Positions 16,101-25,205 of a DNA stretch of 64,000 nucleotides are shown piece by piece. The notes below the pieces were generated by a model that made no database searches, was not told where the DNA came from, and saw only the letters and a program-made list of their open reading frames with translations. Location: positions 1-64,000 of the forward strand of contig NZ_JAELUP010000072.1 in NCBI RefSeq assembly GCF_016424485.1. The letters are read 5' to 3'. This DNA comes from Paenibacillus roseus (GTDB taxonomy: Bacteria > Bacillota > Bacilli > Paenibacillales > Paenibacillaceae). The translations under genes and the position numbers were made by a program. How positions within the stretch are numbered: the stretch's first letter is position 1; the number at the start of each line of letters is the position of its first letter.

Positions 16101-18145
16101 TCGCTAACACTAGGCAAATTCGTTAAAGCAGCTTCAATTTCTCCGAGTTCTATTCTGAAGCCTCTTACTTTAACTTGACGATCATTTCGGCCAAAGTATT
16201 CAATCGTTCCATCATGCCTGATTCTCGCCAAGTCACCCGTAAGGTATACTTTTCCTTCCTCCAGATGCGGGATATCGATAAAGCTGCTCTCCGTTTTAGA
16301 GGAATCATTAATATACCCTTTCGCTACACCAGTGCCAGCGATCGCTAACTCCCCCACCATTCCTATTGGTCTTAATCTTCTCGTTTTGTCTAAAATATAA
16401 ATGCGAGTGTTGTCAATTGGCTGACCAATGGGTACGGGATTTTCGACTTTCGATGTTCTATGCCATGTAACATCTACTGTGGCTTCTGTTGGTCCATATA
16501 AATTGATCAGTTCTACATCACTCAATAATTGATGAAACTTTTCGACATGATTTGGAGTTAAAGCCTCGCCGCTGCAAAAAACTCTTTTTAAAGATTTGAT
16601 TCGTTTATAAGATAAAGAATTATCGACATAATCCAAGAAAGCATTCAGCATTGAAGGAACAAAATGCATAGTAGTGACCTTATTTTCTTCTATTGCTTTA
16701 ATAATTTCAATTGGATTTGCTTCTTCGTTTGCTGGCAAAACTGCTACTTTGGTTCCAGTAATCGCCCACCAAAAAATTTCCCAAACTGAAACATCGAATG
16801 TTGAGGGTGTTTTATGTAAAATGACATCGCTGCTATCTAACTGAAAAACATTTTGCATCCATTCAATTCTGTTAATGACGCTTTTATGTTTGATTTCAAC
16901 ACCTTTCGGCGTTCCGGTAGAACCGGATGTAAAGATGACATAGGCTAAGTCTTCAGGAGAAATATGTTCAGCATAATAATCAAAATTAGTTTGGTATATT
17001 TCACTTATTTCGAATCTTTTCCATTCATTTTTTTCAAGACCAGAACTGTGCTTGTCTGCATATAAAACCGTTTGGCTGTTAGCTTGTTTAAGAATCATTT
17101 CATTTCTTTCTTTTGGCGCTTTTGGATCAAGTGGAAGATAGGCTTTGCCGGAAAGTATTACCCCAAAAACCGCCGCTAGAAAATCTATCGAACGTTCACA
17201 TAATACGGCAATTATAGAGTCTGTTTTTTCTGTTTTCTTTTGAATAAACGCGGCAATTTGTTTAGCTTTGCTTTCTAATTGTTTGAAAGTAAAATCCTGC
17301 TCATTGCTGACTATACTTTTTTCTTTCTCAAACGTACGAAAAACATGTTCCAGTAAACTTGCCAAACTATCTGAATTCGAAAATTCTCTCGTCGTCTTAT
17401 TTAGCAATGCATAACTTACCGCATCCTCTTTTTGAAATAAATCAATAGATTCAATTTTTTCATCTGCATGAGTTATCATTAATTCAATCAAATATGATAT
17501 CTTCGCGGCGATGCTATCCAGAGTTTTGGCCATGTAAAGAGAAGACGCTCCAGCAATTGTTAGCCTCCAGTTGCCAATACCATCTACCTCAAGATTAAAA
17601 GAGAGCTTATTTTTATTGTATATATCTGTCAGATGAAGAGGTTTGTCCTGGACAATATTTACTTGTATAGGTGTTGTTTGAATGATCAGGTCTGTCGGAT
17701 AATCTGCATATTCCTTATTATTCACTATTTGTTTTTGTATTTGGTTGAGAATATCTCTAGGGGTATATTCGTGCTGAATATCAACTCTTAACGGAAATTG
17801 CAATATACCATCACTTTTATATTCGGCAAAACCGATCAAGAGGTCTTCATCAATCCCATTTTCGATGGAATGCAAAAAGGATACTACTAATAAAGCAAAT
17901 ACTTCATTTGAAAGTTGTTGATCGCATTCCAAACCATTGAAAAGTTTTTCAACATCTAGTGCTTCTATTTCTATGTGCGAAAGATTGTAACTTGGTGTAA
18001 GCGAGTTTGAAACTGCGTTTCGATAATCCGGCAAAAAATTAGAGGGTATCGCATCTGACAGCAGCTCTCTCCAATATTCGCCTGCCTTTGGCATCTGTAA
18101 GGCAGCAATTTTTTTTTGACCCAAAGTCTTCTCTTTGATTAACAT
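13145..18145 (-). CDS. Peptide synthetase: partial C - A(Ser) - PCP - C* - PCP - TE
   Basis: 1666 residues from the ATG at 18145 (AAAGGAG six bases upstream). Residues ~20-260 look like only the C-terminal half of a condensation domain, without HHxxxDG. The A domain (~275-745) has YVIFTSGSTGTPKG, LYGPTEAT and TGDLARI. Its specificity code reads D-V-W-H-F-S-L-V-D-K, the serine code of EntF. The first carrier has Ser798 (LGGNS). A full-length condensation domain (~850-1290) carries QHNSALDG, so the catalytic second His is Asn1005. The second carrier, with Ser1371 (IGGNS), has no A domain of its own and must be loaded in trans or by transfer. The thioesterase (~1420-1666) has Cys1505 as nucleophile (GHCVGS) and a late His (GGHYF). 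This is presumably the release module. Confidence 0.92.
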   Translation of the reverse strand: MLIKEKTLGQKKIAALQMPKAGEYWRELLSDAIPSNFLPDYRNAVSNSLTPSYNLSHIEIEALDVEKLFNGLECDQQLSNEVFALLVVSFLHSIENGIDEDLLIGFAEYKSDGILQFPLRVDIQHEYTPRDILNQIQKQIVNNKEYADYPTDLIIQTTPIQVNIVQDKPLHLTDIYNKNKLSFNLEVDGIGNWRLTIAGASSLYMAKTLDSIAAKISYLIELMITHADEKIESIDLFQKEDAVSYALLNKTTREFSNSDSLASLLEHVFRTFEKEKSIVSNEQDFTFKQLESKAKQIAAFIQKKTEKTDSIIAVLCERSIDFLAAVFGVILSGKAYLPLDPKAPKERNEMILKQANSQTVLYADKHSSGLEKNEWKRFEISEIYQTNFDYYAEHISPEDLAYVIFTSGSTGTPKGVEIKHKSVINRIEWMQNVFQLDSSDVILHKTPSTFDVSVWEIFWWAITGTKVAVLPANEEANPIEIIKAIEENKVTTMHFVPSMLNAFLDYVDNSLSYKRIKSLKRVFCSGEALTPNHVEKFHQLLSDVELINLYGPTEATVDVTWHRTSKVENPVPIGQPIDNTRIYILDKTRRLRPIGMVGELAIAGTGVAKGYINDSSKTESSFIDIPHLEEGKVYLTGDLARIRHDGTIEYFGRNDRQVKVRGFRIELGEIEAALTNLPSVSDALVLTNLEADNMLHLYAFLIEKDKLIDVKDIKQELTKILPKYMIPEKIAVLHEFPLTGNGKVDRKLLLEISKERAGDEKIPPQTREETILCEIWQDVLGISDIGINENFFALGGNSINFVSVVALAHKNGLIFTFQQLFKYPTIQDLIKNVNLNDASDDDLNQLISNFQLIKDEDKIKIPDDIEDAYPMSMLQSGLVYQSNIMEGDNNYHDIVTYTIDGSIDVPTFRKAVKLLVDTQPIFRTSYDLEHYSEYLQLVHKDIEKLPLNVYDLRGLQTKKEKEDMYEEWFWKEQHRAFEWDKPGLVQLHIHILSESEYKYSISQHNSALDGWSMNKVHTFLFQTYFDMVNGLESNTRLLESNNHNRTFIYLEQKAVNSEEHRRFWADMLENVPEGFIPRSREENTRKGNEVIFQDIKLPEGLSEKLVVLAKDLRVPVKDILLASHAKFLSILTRKDDVFMGYEIGGRPELLGAENALGVFLNTMPFRVKLDNHSSWKDLILNVYGVEASILPFRRYPMAQVKQDLSSRDILFETVFNFTHFYSLKDLRGLPGFDNIDVRAAAITEFPLRIEYSRHFYTDEIELSLHYHTSKYDTADIEFFGTIFVDILENMVNSTEENHHMQIEEEKLDAFKYYAEKVDQISRDEEAPLHLDINQDLEIAINRVKDVWSNVLKISKENLKLDDDFFLIGGNSLAAMKVSLFFKKDLSLKQIMQKSILLELASEIANKEIKLRQEASLLTCLSKSSESEQNIIFIPYAGGNALNFIPIAKEFEKSNADLSVFAAELPAHDPNLEHSTLVNFEDTVNLLVEEISSAMKGKQFMIWGHCVGSALAFEVTRKLEKRNLYPQRLFLGAKNMISQDDCEMRVNNATNLKFSDIAELYSEWSGTSSLSTLGQSYESKLVEIFKHDSIQANTYLSNLWNSKEKFVKTPTSIVIAKDDPVTEDYDKMWANWENWIVQVDLFEFETGGHYFLRSIPSDVVKYIQGAH

Positions 18146-18179
18146 ACTATTCTCCTTTACATTAACAATCATTTATTTC

Positions 18180-21100
18180 TTAACGAGAAATCGAATACTT
18201 ATATTTTTCACTAATCATTGAATCAAGAGTTTCTTTGAAAAGTTCTGCCAGGCTTTTCATCGTTTCATATTCAAACAGGTCGTCCAGATATTCCCACTCT
18301 ATTTCTAAAGAATCATCCCTGTCGTAAATCTGCATATTCAACGAAAACATTCCTTCATGTGGAATGAGCGGCTTTATCAAAATGTCGTCTCCCAAGAAAT
18401 TGATCTCAATAGACTCCTTATCGTGATATGCGATCAACGTCTCATGTAAATTTGTATCACCCGTTTTTCTTTTTAATTTATAGATAAATTCAACGGGTAC
18501 ATTTTGATTTCGCTGGGATTCCCTCAATTGACTAACAAATTCTTTCAGATATTCATTGGTGACAGTGCTGGATTTAGAAAGAATCCATAAAGTATTTGTC
18601 AGCATGGAAACGGCTGGTATGCTTGAGACTTTCGAATACTCGCGACTAGGCGTTGCGAATGTTACATCCTCACTACCTGTTATTAGATGTAAAAATTGAG
18701 AATACCCAATAGCAAGCGCTTCAAAAATAGTCATTTTATTGTTCAAACTCCACTCTTTTAATAAAGCCGTCCGATTGGTTCCCAAAGAAAAATCAATCAG
18801 ACTATTTCTATTTGATATCCCATCCACATCCAGACTATCAAATGGAAGTTGATTCATACCTTTATAATTTTGAAAATGGGCTTGCCAAAATTTTTCGGCT
18901 GAATCTTTATTTTTATAAAACTCACTTCTAGATTCTTCAATCAGTGTCGAATAGTTCAAAGGCAATACGCTAAGTTCCTCATTTAAATAAATGCTGTTTA
19001 AATCTTGCACAATATTTTTCAAGGAGAACCCGTCTACTACGATATGATGGAAGTCCATGAACAGCCAACTTCCCTCATCATTTCTTATAATCTCAAATTT
19101 ATATGGGAAATCATTTTGCAAGTCGAAAGGAGAAATTAATTGGTCTAAATTAACTTGAGCAAAGCTCTCTTTTACTTTACTACTGTAATTTTCTTGAATG
19201 GTTTGAAACGCCTGTCCTTCTCTAAACACAAATTGTGCCCTTAAACTATCGTGACGATCAACAAGCCTGTTCAAAGATTGCTTCAAGAGATCGAAATCGA
19301 TCATCTCTGGAAGCTTAAGAAGAAGAGGAATATTATATCGTGTAGTATTAGGATTAATAGTAAAGTCTATAAAAATCGCTTCTTGTTGATTCAGCAACTT
19401 CAAATTTTTTTCTTGACTAGATAATAAAATCACATTCGCAATTTCAATTTTTTCCTTGTCCAAAACAATATGAATCAAGTCATCAATGCTTGGACTCATA
19501 AGGAGATCCATGGGTTCAATATCAATTTTAAATTCTTTATTGATCTCATCAGAAATATAGATACTTGTTAAAGAATCTAATCCTATTTCGAAAAATGAAA
19601 TCGAAGTATCTTTTACAATACAATTCATACTTTTTTCGATGATTTTAATTATTCTATTTTCTTGTTCATCAAATTCATGTTCTTTAGATAAATCAACATT
19701 GGAAGCTTGCTCATCAAGTAAACTTTGGATTTTTTTATAGTCCAGTTTTCCATTAGAATTCATCGGAAGACTTTCTACAACACAAACTTGTGCCAATACA
19801 ATATGAGAAGGAGCTACCTTTTTGAACTGAATACGAATTTCTTCTTCAGATAGATCAAATTTATTTTGGGTGACAACACAACATGCCAACCCTTTCTCAC
19901 CGTTTCCATTTTCAATAACTGTTACCGCGGAAGATTGAATACCATTAATTCCATTTAAAATATTTTCTACTGCATTCATTTCGATTCGAAAACCGCGAAT
20001 TTTAATTTGGCGATCTTTTCTGCCCTTAAATATTACGTTGCCGGCATTGTCTATTGCTGCTAAATCACCGGTTTTATACAGTTTCCCAACTCCATATGGA
20101 TTCGTGATAAATTTTTCTTCCGTTACATTTTCGTTTCCGATATAACCAGCAGAGACGCCCTTTCCTCCGATGTAGAGTTCCCCAACACCATCAGGTTCTA
20201 CTATGGCAAGATTCTCGTCCAAAATGTATACAGTCGCATTTTTAATTGGTTTGCCAATAGGAATATAATCTTCATGAGTTACAGCGTCAATTTTATAAAT
20301 AGTAGAAAATGTCGTACACTCCGTTGGTCCATAACCATTGTAAATAATGATATCCGGGTTGCTTACGAGCACTTTGTTTACATCTTTGGGATGAACAATA
20401 TCTCCGCCGACAATTAGTTCTTTTAAATCAGTAAATAATTCAATATTTTTTTCAGCAGCAATTGAAAACAAAGGAGCTGTTAACCACATCATATTTACCT
20501 GGTATTTTCTAATCAACTCATTTAAGTAGTTGAAATTTGTAACTTTATAAAAATCCGGAATGATTAATTTTCCTCCATTCAACAGGGCGCCCCATATTTC
20601 GAAGGTCGAGGCATCGAAAGTAGGTGCTCCTGTTTGGAGAATAATATTTTTATTGGATAGTTCAAGACATGCATTTCCGGTAGTCAAATTGATAATATTC
20701 CCGTGGGTAACTTTTACTCCTTTCGGAATGCCAGTAGTACCGGATGTAAACATAATATAGGCGATATCACTTTCATTGATAGGATTCCCCTCGTAGTTGA
20801 CTCTTGATGGCTGAAGCTCCAGGGAAGTCTTCAATATCTTGATGCCAGGAATATTCAAATCTGAGTCAGAAAACACAAATTTGATTCCTGCAGAATGAGT
20901 GAGACTTTCTAAATATTGTTCATTTTCTTTATAAGATAATGGAATATAACTAGCTCCAATTTTAGTTAAAGCAATAATAGATATGACGTATTCAAGACTG
21001 TTGTTGAACAGGATCCCAATTCTGTCGCCAGATTCTACACCAGATTCCTCAAAAAAGCGGGCCACATTATTTGCTCTTTGATTCAAATCTTGGTAAGTCA

Positions 21101-21200
21101 ATTCTTCATTCAGATACACAACCGCTTTTTGGTCAGGATACTTGGATACTATATGATGGAAGCAGTTGCCCAGGTTTATATTTTCATTATTGTTCTCCAT
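18180..21200 (-). CDS. Peptide synthetase: A(Val) - PCP - C
   Basis: 1006 residues. The protein opens directly with an A domain (~10-500; YIMFTSGTTGIPKG, NGYGPTECTT, KTGDLAAI). Its code reads D-A-F-W-I-G-G-T-F-K, the classic valine code known from gramicidin S and surfactin synthetases. The carrier has Ser543 (FEIGLDSLTS). A condensation domain follows (~620-1000) with intact HHIVVDG (His719, Asp723), so this is the one canonical condensation domain in the operon. Ending in C is unusual; it should join valine to the serine loaded on the next protein, whose own N-terminal C domain is only a half. It starts at the base next to the ATP-grasp stop codon, so translation is coupled. Confidence 0.93.
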   Translation of the reverse strand: MENNNENINLGNCFHHIVSKYPDQKAVVYLNEELTYQDLNQRANNVARFFEESGVESGDRIGILFNNSLEYVISIIALTKIGASYIPLSYKENEQYLESLTHSAGIKFVFSDSDLNIPGIKILKTSLELQPSRVNYEGNPINESDIAYIMFTSGTTGIPKGVKVTHGNIINLTTGNACLELSNKNIILQTGAPTFDASTFEIWGALLNGGKLIIPDFYKVTNFNYLNELIRKYQVNMMWLTAPLFSIAAEKNIELFTDLKELIVGGDIVHPKDVNKVLVSNPDIIIYNGYGPTECTTFSTIYKIDAVTHEDYIPIGKPIKNATVYILDENLAIVEPDGVGELYIGGKGVSAGYIGNENVTEEKFITNPYGVGKLYKTGDLAAIDNAGNVIFKGRKDRQIKIRGFRIEMNAVENILNGINGIQSSAVTVIENGNGEKGLACCVVTQNKFDLSEEEIRIQFKKVAPSHIVLAQVCVVESLPMNSNGKLDYKKIQSLLDEQASNVDLSKEHEFDEQENRIIKIIEKSMNCIVKDTSISFFEIGLDSLTSIYISDEINKEFKIDIEPMDLLMSPSIDDLIHIVLDKEKIEIANVILLSSQEKNLKLLNQQEAIFIDFTINPNTTRYNIPLLLKLPEMIDFDLLKQSLNRLVDRHDSLRAQFVFREGQAFQTIQENYSSKVKESFAQVNLDQLISPFDLQNDFPYKFEIIRNDEGSWLFMDFHHIVVDGFSLKNIVQDLNSIYLNEELSVLPLNYSTLIEESRSEFYKNKDSAEKFWQAHFQNYKGMNQLPFDSLDVDGISNRNSLIDFSLGTNRTALLKEWSLNNKMTIFEALAIGYSQFLHLITGSEDVTFATPSREYSKVSSIPAVSMLTNTLWILSKSSTVTNEYLKEFVSQLRESQRNQNVPVEFIYKLKRKTGDTNLHETLIAYHDKESIEINFLGDDILIKPLIPHEGMFSLNMQIYDRDDSLEIEWEYLDDLFEYETMKSLAELFKETLDSMISEKYKYSISR

Positions 21201-22463
21201 TTATTGCAACACTTCTTTCTGTTGAGCCGCTATCAAGGGGTTAGCTTGACTACGAACCAGATTAATTGTTGTAACAAATTGTTTGAAGTCGTCAGACTCC
21301 CCATAAACAATCCCGATGTTATTTTCAGTTCCGAGGCGAGAATCTATGGTTTCGCCCTCTTTTTTAGTAATTTGTACATGAGTAATGTCTTTGTAATCTT
21401 TCAATTGATCGAGTCCCGTTATCCCTTGATAAATTCCATTTTCAACAATAGGCGGGGTTAAAAAAACCTGATAGTATACTTTTTTAATAGGGGGCGGTTG
21501 AATTACCACTTCTTGATTTAACGAGATTTGTAAAGTGATGCGTATTAAATCAACTCCTGTTGCTCTCTTCAGTATTTCTGAAACGTATCCTCCCATTCTA
21601 CCGTTGACTTCTATTATTTTTGGACCTTCATCAGTAATTTTAATTTCCGTATGTGTTGTACCACTGGTAATTTTCAATGCCTTAATTGCTTCTGACTCTA
21701 TTGACCTAATTTCATCTTCAATCTTTTTGGAAAAAGGATGAGGCAAGAACATTCCGCTTTCCGAAAAATGTTGGGTCAAGGGTAACTTTCCTGTAATCGA
21801 AACTTGAGTTGAATTTCCTCCTTGATGTATAGATTCAACCGATACATAATCTCCATAGAACGAATTTTCAATTTCTTTATTCCCTGATAAAAACTCTTCT
21901 AAAACATATTCGTGATCTGGAGGAAATTCATGAACTGCATTCTCCAATTCCTCGTAAGAATTCACCTTCTTGGTCCACTTGCTCCCGGCTCCTACAACAG
22001 GCTTAATAATGGCTGGAGTGCCCACTGCAAGTAAACTTTGTTGCAAATTATTTTTATCCAATCTAGTAAACTTGACAGAAGTACCTTTGCTTTTCGAAAG
22101 AATTTCCCTTTGCATAAATTTATTAACTAATGCTCTTGCGGTTTCTACGGAATTACCGGACAACAACATTTTTTCCACAAAAATAGAAGTCTCCAGTAAC
22201 TTATACTCACTAAAGGTAGTAATCCCTTCGACTTTCTCATCGTGCAAAATACCTTCAATTTCCTCTTCTGATAAATTCGAGATGTTATAGGACGTTGCAT
22301 GCTTCTCTAACAATTTAATTTGCGACAAATCACTTTGGGAGCAATCTTCTTGATATAAAAAAACGATTTTACATATTCCAATTGATGCAGCTTGTATGGA
22401 TAGGGGAGTAGCAGAACCATTGCCATAAAAAATAGCTACTTTGGGAAGCGTTTTTCTCGTCAT
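21201..22463 (-). CDS. ATP-grasp ligase, peptide operon (second copy)
   Basis: 420 residues. An N-terminal nucleotide-domain-like fold is followed by an ATP-grasp core: the lysine loop PAIIKPVVGAGSKW near residue 150, acidic YVLEEFLSGNKE, and the Mg-binding end HTEIKITDEGPKIIEVNGRM near 280. This matches the carboxylate-amine ligases that include BacD-type dipeptide ligases and biotin carboxylase. They activate a carboxylate as acyl phosphate and join it to an amine. Its ATG overlaps the stop of the Thr-loading synthetase by four bases, and it directly precedes the Val synthetase. It may make an amide bond that the truncated condensation domains cannot; this is inference. Confidence 0.85.
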   Translation of the reverse strand: MTRKTLPKVAIFYGNGSATPLSIQAASIGICKIVFLYQEDCSQSDLSQIKLLEKHATSYNISNLSEEEIEGILHDEKVEGITTFSEYKLLETSIFVEKMLLSGNSVETARALVNKFMQREILSKSKGTSVKFTRLDKNNLQQSLLAVGTPAIIKPVVGAGSKWTKKVNSYEELENAVHEFPPDHEYVLEEFLSGNKEIENSFYGDYVSVESIHQGGNSTQVSITGKLPLTQHFSESGMFLPHPFSKKIEDEIRSIESEAIKALKITSGTTHTEIKITDEGPKIIEVNGRMGGYVSEILKRATGVDLIRITLQISLNQEVVIQPPPIKKVYYQVFLTPPIVENGIYQGITGLDQLKDYKDITHVQITKKEGETIDSRLGTENNIGIVYGESDDFKQFVTTINLVRSQANPLIAAQQKEVLQ

Positions 22464-25192
22464 ACTCTCACTTCTCCCAATTCCTTTTGTTTCAAGAAAG
22501 CTCGCATACTACTTGGCGATGAATGCACGTAGAGGTCTTTAAGTAAAATACCCGGATTAATATTTTGTTTTAATTCTGATAATAATGACACTGCTAATAA
22601 AGAATTGCCTCCAGAATCAAAAAAATTATCCTCATCCGTAATTTGTTGACCCAGTATCTTGCGCCATACTTCTAAAAGATAATCTTCACCTGAATTAGAA
22701 GCACCCTCAGACCGATAAGGTTCATTTTGTTCATCGATCAGCTTTTTGAAATCAACTTTTCCATTTATAGTGAGTGGTATTTTTTCAACTTGGACTGATT
22801 TTGAAGGAATCATATAGGAAGGTAGCTCTTTCAGCAGAATCTCTTTAATGTCGTTGGAACTATAATGTTTATTACTTTCAAAAAAAGTGAAAATTTGCTT
22901 ATGTTCATCCGCGTTGTTATTATGAACGGTTACAACAACATCCCTCACACCAGGAATACGACTTATCTGTTTTTTAATTTCATCAAGTTCAATTCGATAA
23001 CCTCGTATCTTCACTTGATTGTCTATTCTCCCCAAGTAATCGATACTGCCATCGGATTTTATTTTTCCAAGATCTCCACTTTTGTACCAGCGTTCTCCTG
23101 ATGCCTTTTCGATAATGAACTTTTCTGTATTGAGCTGTTCTCTATTGATATAGCCATTTGACAGGCCTGCGCCGCCTACCCAAATTTCACCTTCAACTCC
23201 GAGGAGACAAGGTACTCCAGATGAATCTCGAATAGATATCTTCCATCCTTTTATAGGAACTCCTATACTCTGACTACTTGTGTCCAAATTTCTTTTCAAT
23301 ATATCTTGATAGGTTACATGGACAGTCGTTTCCGTTATCCCATACATATTCACAAGTCTGCACTTGCTTGAAGAATACCTTTGGAACCATTTTTTCAGCT
23401 TGGTATTATCTAATGCTTCCCCGCCAAAAATGATCAACCTGATTGAATTTAACCGTGGTATTCTTTGTTCGGATTCAATATTTTGCAAGGCATAAAAAGA
23501 AGAAGGGGTCTGATTTAATACCGTCACCTTATGTTCAATAAGCAAATCATAGAAATCATACAGAGAGGTAGCCGTTTCTCTTGGAACTACAACCAATTTG
23601 GCGCCACTTAATAAGCTCCCCCACATTTCCCAAACAGAAAAATCAAAAGAAGAAGAATGGAACATGGTCCAAACATCATTGGCTGAAAGCTCGAACTCTT
23701 CTTGAGTGGCTTCCACTAAGGATAAAATGTTGTCACAAGAAACTTGAACACCTTTAGGTAAACCTGATGTTCCAGATGTATAAATCACATACCCCGATTT
23801 TGAGGTATAGGCGGGGAGATCAATGTCATTGATTTGTTCCAGCTTCGTTTGCTGCAATAATTCAGTTGGGTTTATTTTTACATGATGAGCATCCTGGAAA
23901 CTATGAATCAGACTGGATATAAAAAATTTTGCTCCAGAGTCTTTCAGGATGAATGATATTCGATCAATAGGATAGTTAGGATCTACAGGGATATATACGC
24001 CGCCTGCCTTGATTACTCCTATCATCAATAAAACAAGTTCATTATCCTGCTTTACAGAAATAACAGCCTTGTCTTCCGTTTTAAAACCTTCTTTGATTAG
24101 ACGTTTGGCGATAATATCGCTTCTTTGTTCCAATTCTTCAAAAGTAATGTCTCCCTGTTTGTCTGAGAGAGCAATATTTTGAGGGTACGTTTGCACTATC
24201 GTTTTTAATCGATCACGTATATTTTCTTGTTGTAATCCATTTGTCTGTCTAATATAAGGAGCCATTAATTCATTCAGTAATTCATTCATACTTGAATCTG
24301 AATCACTTTGCTTCGTCGTTAAAAAGTACGCAAGCAGGGTACCGAATTGTTTAAGCACTTCCGAATCCATAGTTTCGGTGCTAGCCTGCAACGATAGTGA
24401 CTGGACAATTCCTCCATTTTCTTTTATGACCAACGTCAACGGATATTTAGGACTTAAGCAAGGCGTATAATCATACTTCTTATCATCCAAATCAATACAA
24501 ATCATTCCTACGGAGTAAGCGATTCTGCCATCATTTTGGGTAGCTTGCTGCTTCGTATTAATCGTTCCATCTTGGTTCAGCTTTCCCTTTAAAACAGTTT
24601 GTCCAGCTATAGTTAGTTTCTTAAAATAAACATCAAGTTCCTCAGAATTGTACACGTTCAACGTTTTGGCGAGCGCCGCACATATTTGCTGATTGTGAAG
24701 ATTAATCTGAGATAAACTTTGACCTTTTAATTGAGAAATACGATATGTATTACACTTCTTACTGGTTCCCTCGTCCACTATAGGAACTCCCCATTTAATT
24801 GGAGATTTTGTAAGACTCTCATCATCATCTGCATCCATTTCTCCAATTGGGGTGTCACCAATTAAATAATGGTATACCTTTAGTAATCCGGACAAATTGG
24901 CTTTAAGGAGATTGGATGTTAATACTAGTGCTGCATTATTTTCATCCAGAACTAGAGTAATTCTGACTTTTTCCACAAACCCGATGGGTCGGTTTTTTTC
25001 CCTTTCGATATATTTTTCAAACATTTTCAGATGAGCAACTTTTTCAACCGTAATAAACAGATCAACATGATTTTGATTTGCTGATTTTTCATGAATTTTT
25101 GAAACTTCATCTTTTGTTAAATCTTTTACAACCAAAACGTTTGTTGTAGCTGAAGTTTGTACTTCATCTTTTGTCTCTAGGACATTTATCAT
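22460..25192 (-). CDS. Peptide synthetase: degenerate C-like - A(Thr) - PCP
   Basis: 910 residues from the ATG at 25192 (AAAGGAG nine bases upstream). The first ~310 residues resemble a worn-down condensation domain but contain no HHxxxDG motif. The A domain (~325-820) has YVIYTSGTSGLPKG, NMYGITETT and KSGDLGKI. Its code reads D-F-W-N-I-G-M-V-H-K, the threonine code. The carrier has Ser864 (DSGGNSLLA). The protein ends after the carrier, with no C or TE, so its threonine must be passed on to another protein. It could feed the A-less carrier of the Ser synthetase or a condensation partner. The start lies 14 bases after the SDR stop. Confidence 0.92.
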   Translation of the reverse strand: MINVLETKDEVQTSATTNVLVVKDLTKDEVSKIHEKSANQNHVDLFITVEKVAHLKMFEKYIEREKNRPIGFVEKVRITLVLDENNAALVLTSNLLKANLSGLLKVYHYLIGDTPIGEMDADDDESLTKSPIKWGVPIVDEGTSKKCNTYRISQLKGQSLSQINLHNQQICAALAKTLNVYNSEELDVYFKKLTIAGQTVLKGKLNQDGTINTKQQATQNDGRIAYSVGMICIDLDDKKYDYTPCLSPKYPLTLVIKENGGIVQSLSLQASTETMDSEVLKQFGTLLAYFLTTKQSDSDSSMNELLNELMAPYIRQTNGLQQENIRDRLKTIVQTYPQNIALSDKQGDITFEELEQRSDIIAKRLIKEGFKTEDKAVISVKQDNELVLLMIGVIKAGGVYIPVDPNYPIDRISFILKDSGAKFFISSLIHSFQDAHHVKINPTELLQQTKLEQINDIDLPAYTSKSGYVIYTSGTSGLPKGVQVSCDNILSLVEATQEEFELSANDVWTMFHSSSFDFSVWEMWGSLLSGAKLVVVPRETATSLYDFYDLLIEHKVTVLNQTPSSFYALQNIESEQRIPRLNSIRLIIFGGEALDNTKLKKWFQRYSSSKCRLVNMYGITETTVHVTYQDILKRNLDTSSQSIGVPIKGWKISIRDSSGVPCLLGVEGEIWVGGAGLSNGYINREQLNTEKFIIEKASGERWYKSGDLGKIKSDGSIDYLGRIDNQVKIRGYRIELDEIKKQISRIPGVRDVVVTVHNNNADEHKQIFTFFESNKHYSSNDIKEILLKELPSYMIPSKSVQVEKIPLTINGKVDFKKLIDEQNEPYRSEGASNSGEDYLLEVWRKILGQQITDEDNFFDSGGNSLLAVSLLSELKQNINPGILLKDLYVHSSPSSMRAFLKQKELGEVRV

Positions 25193-25205
25193 TATGTTCT
25201 CTCCT

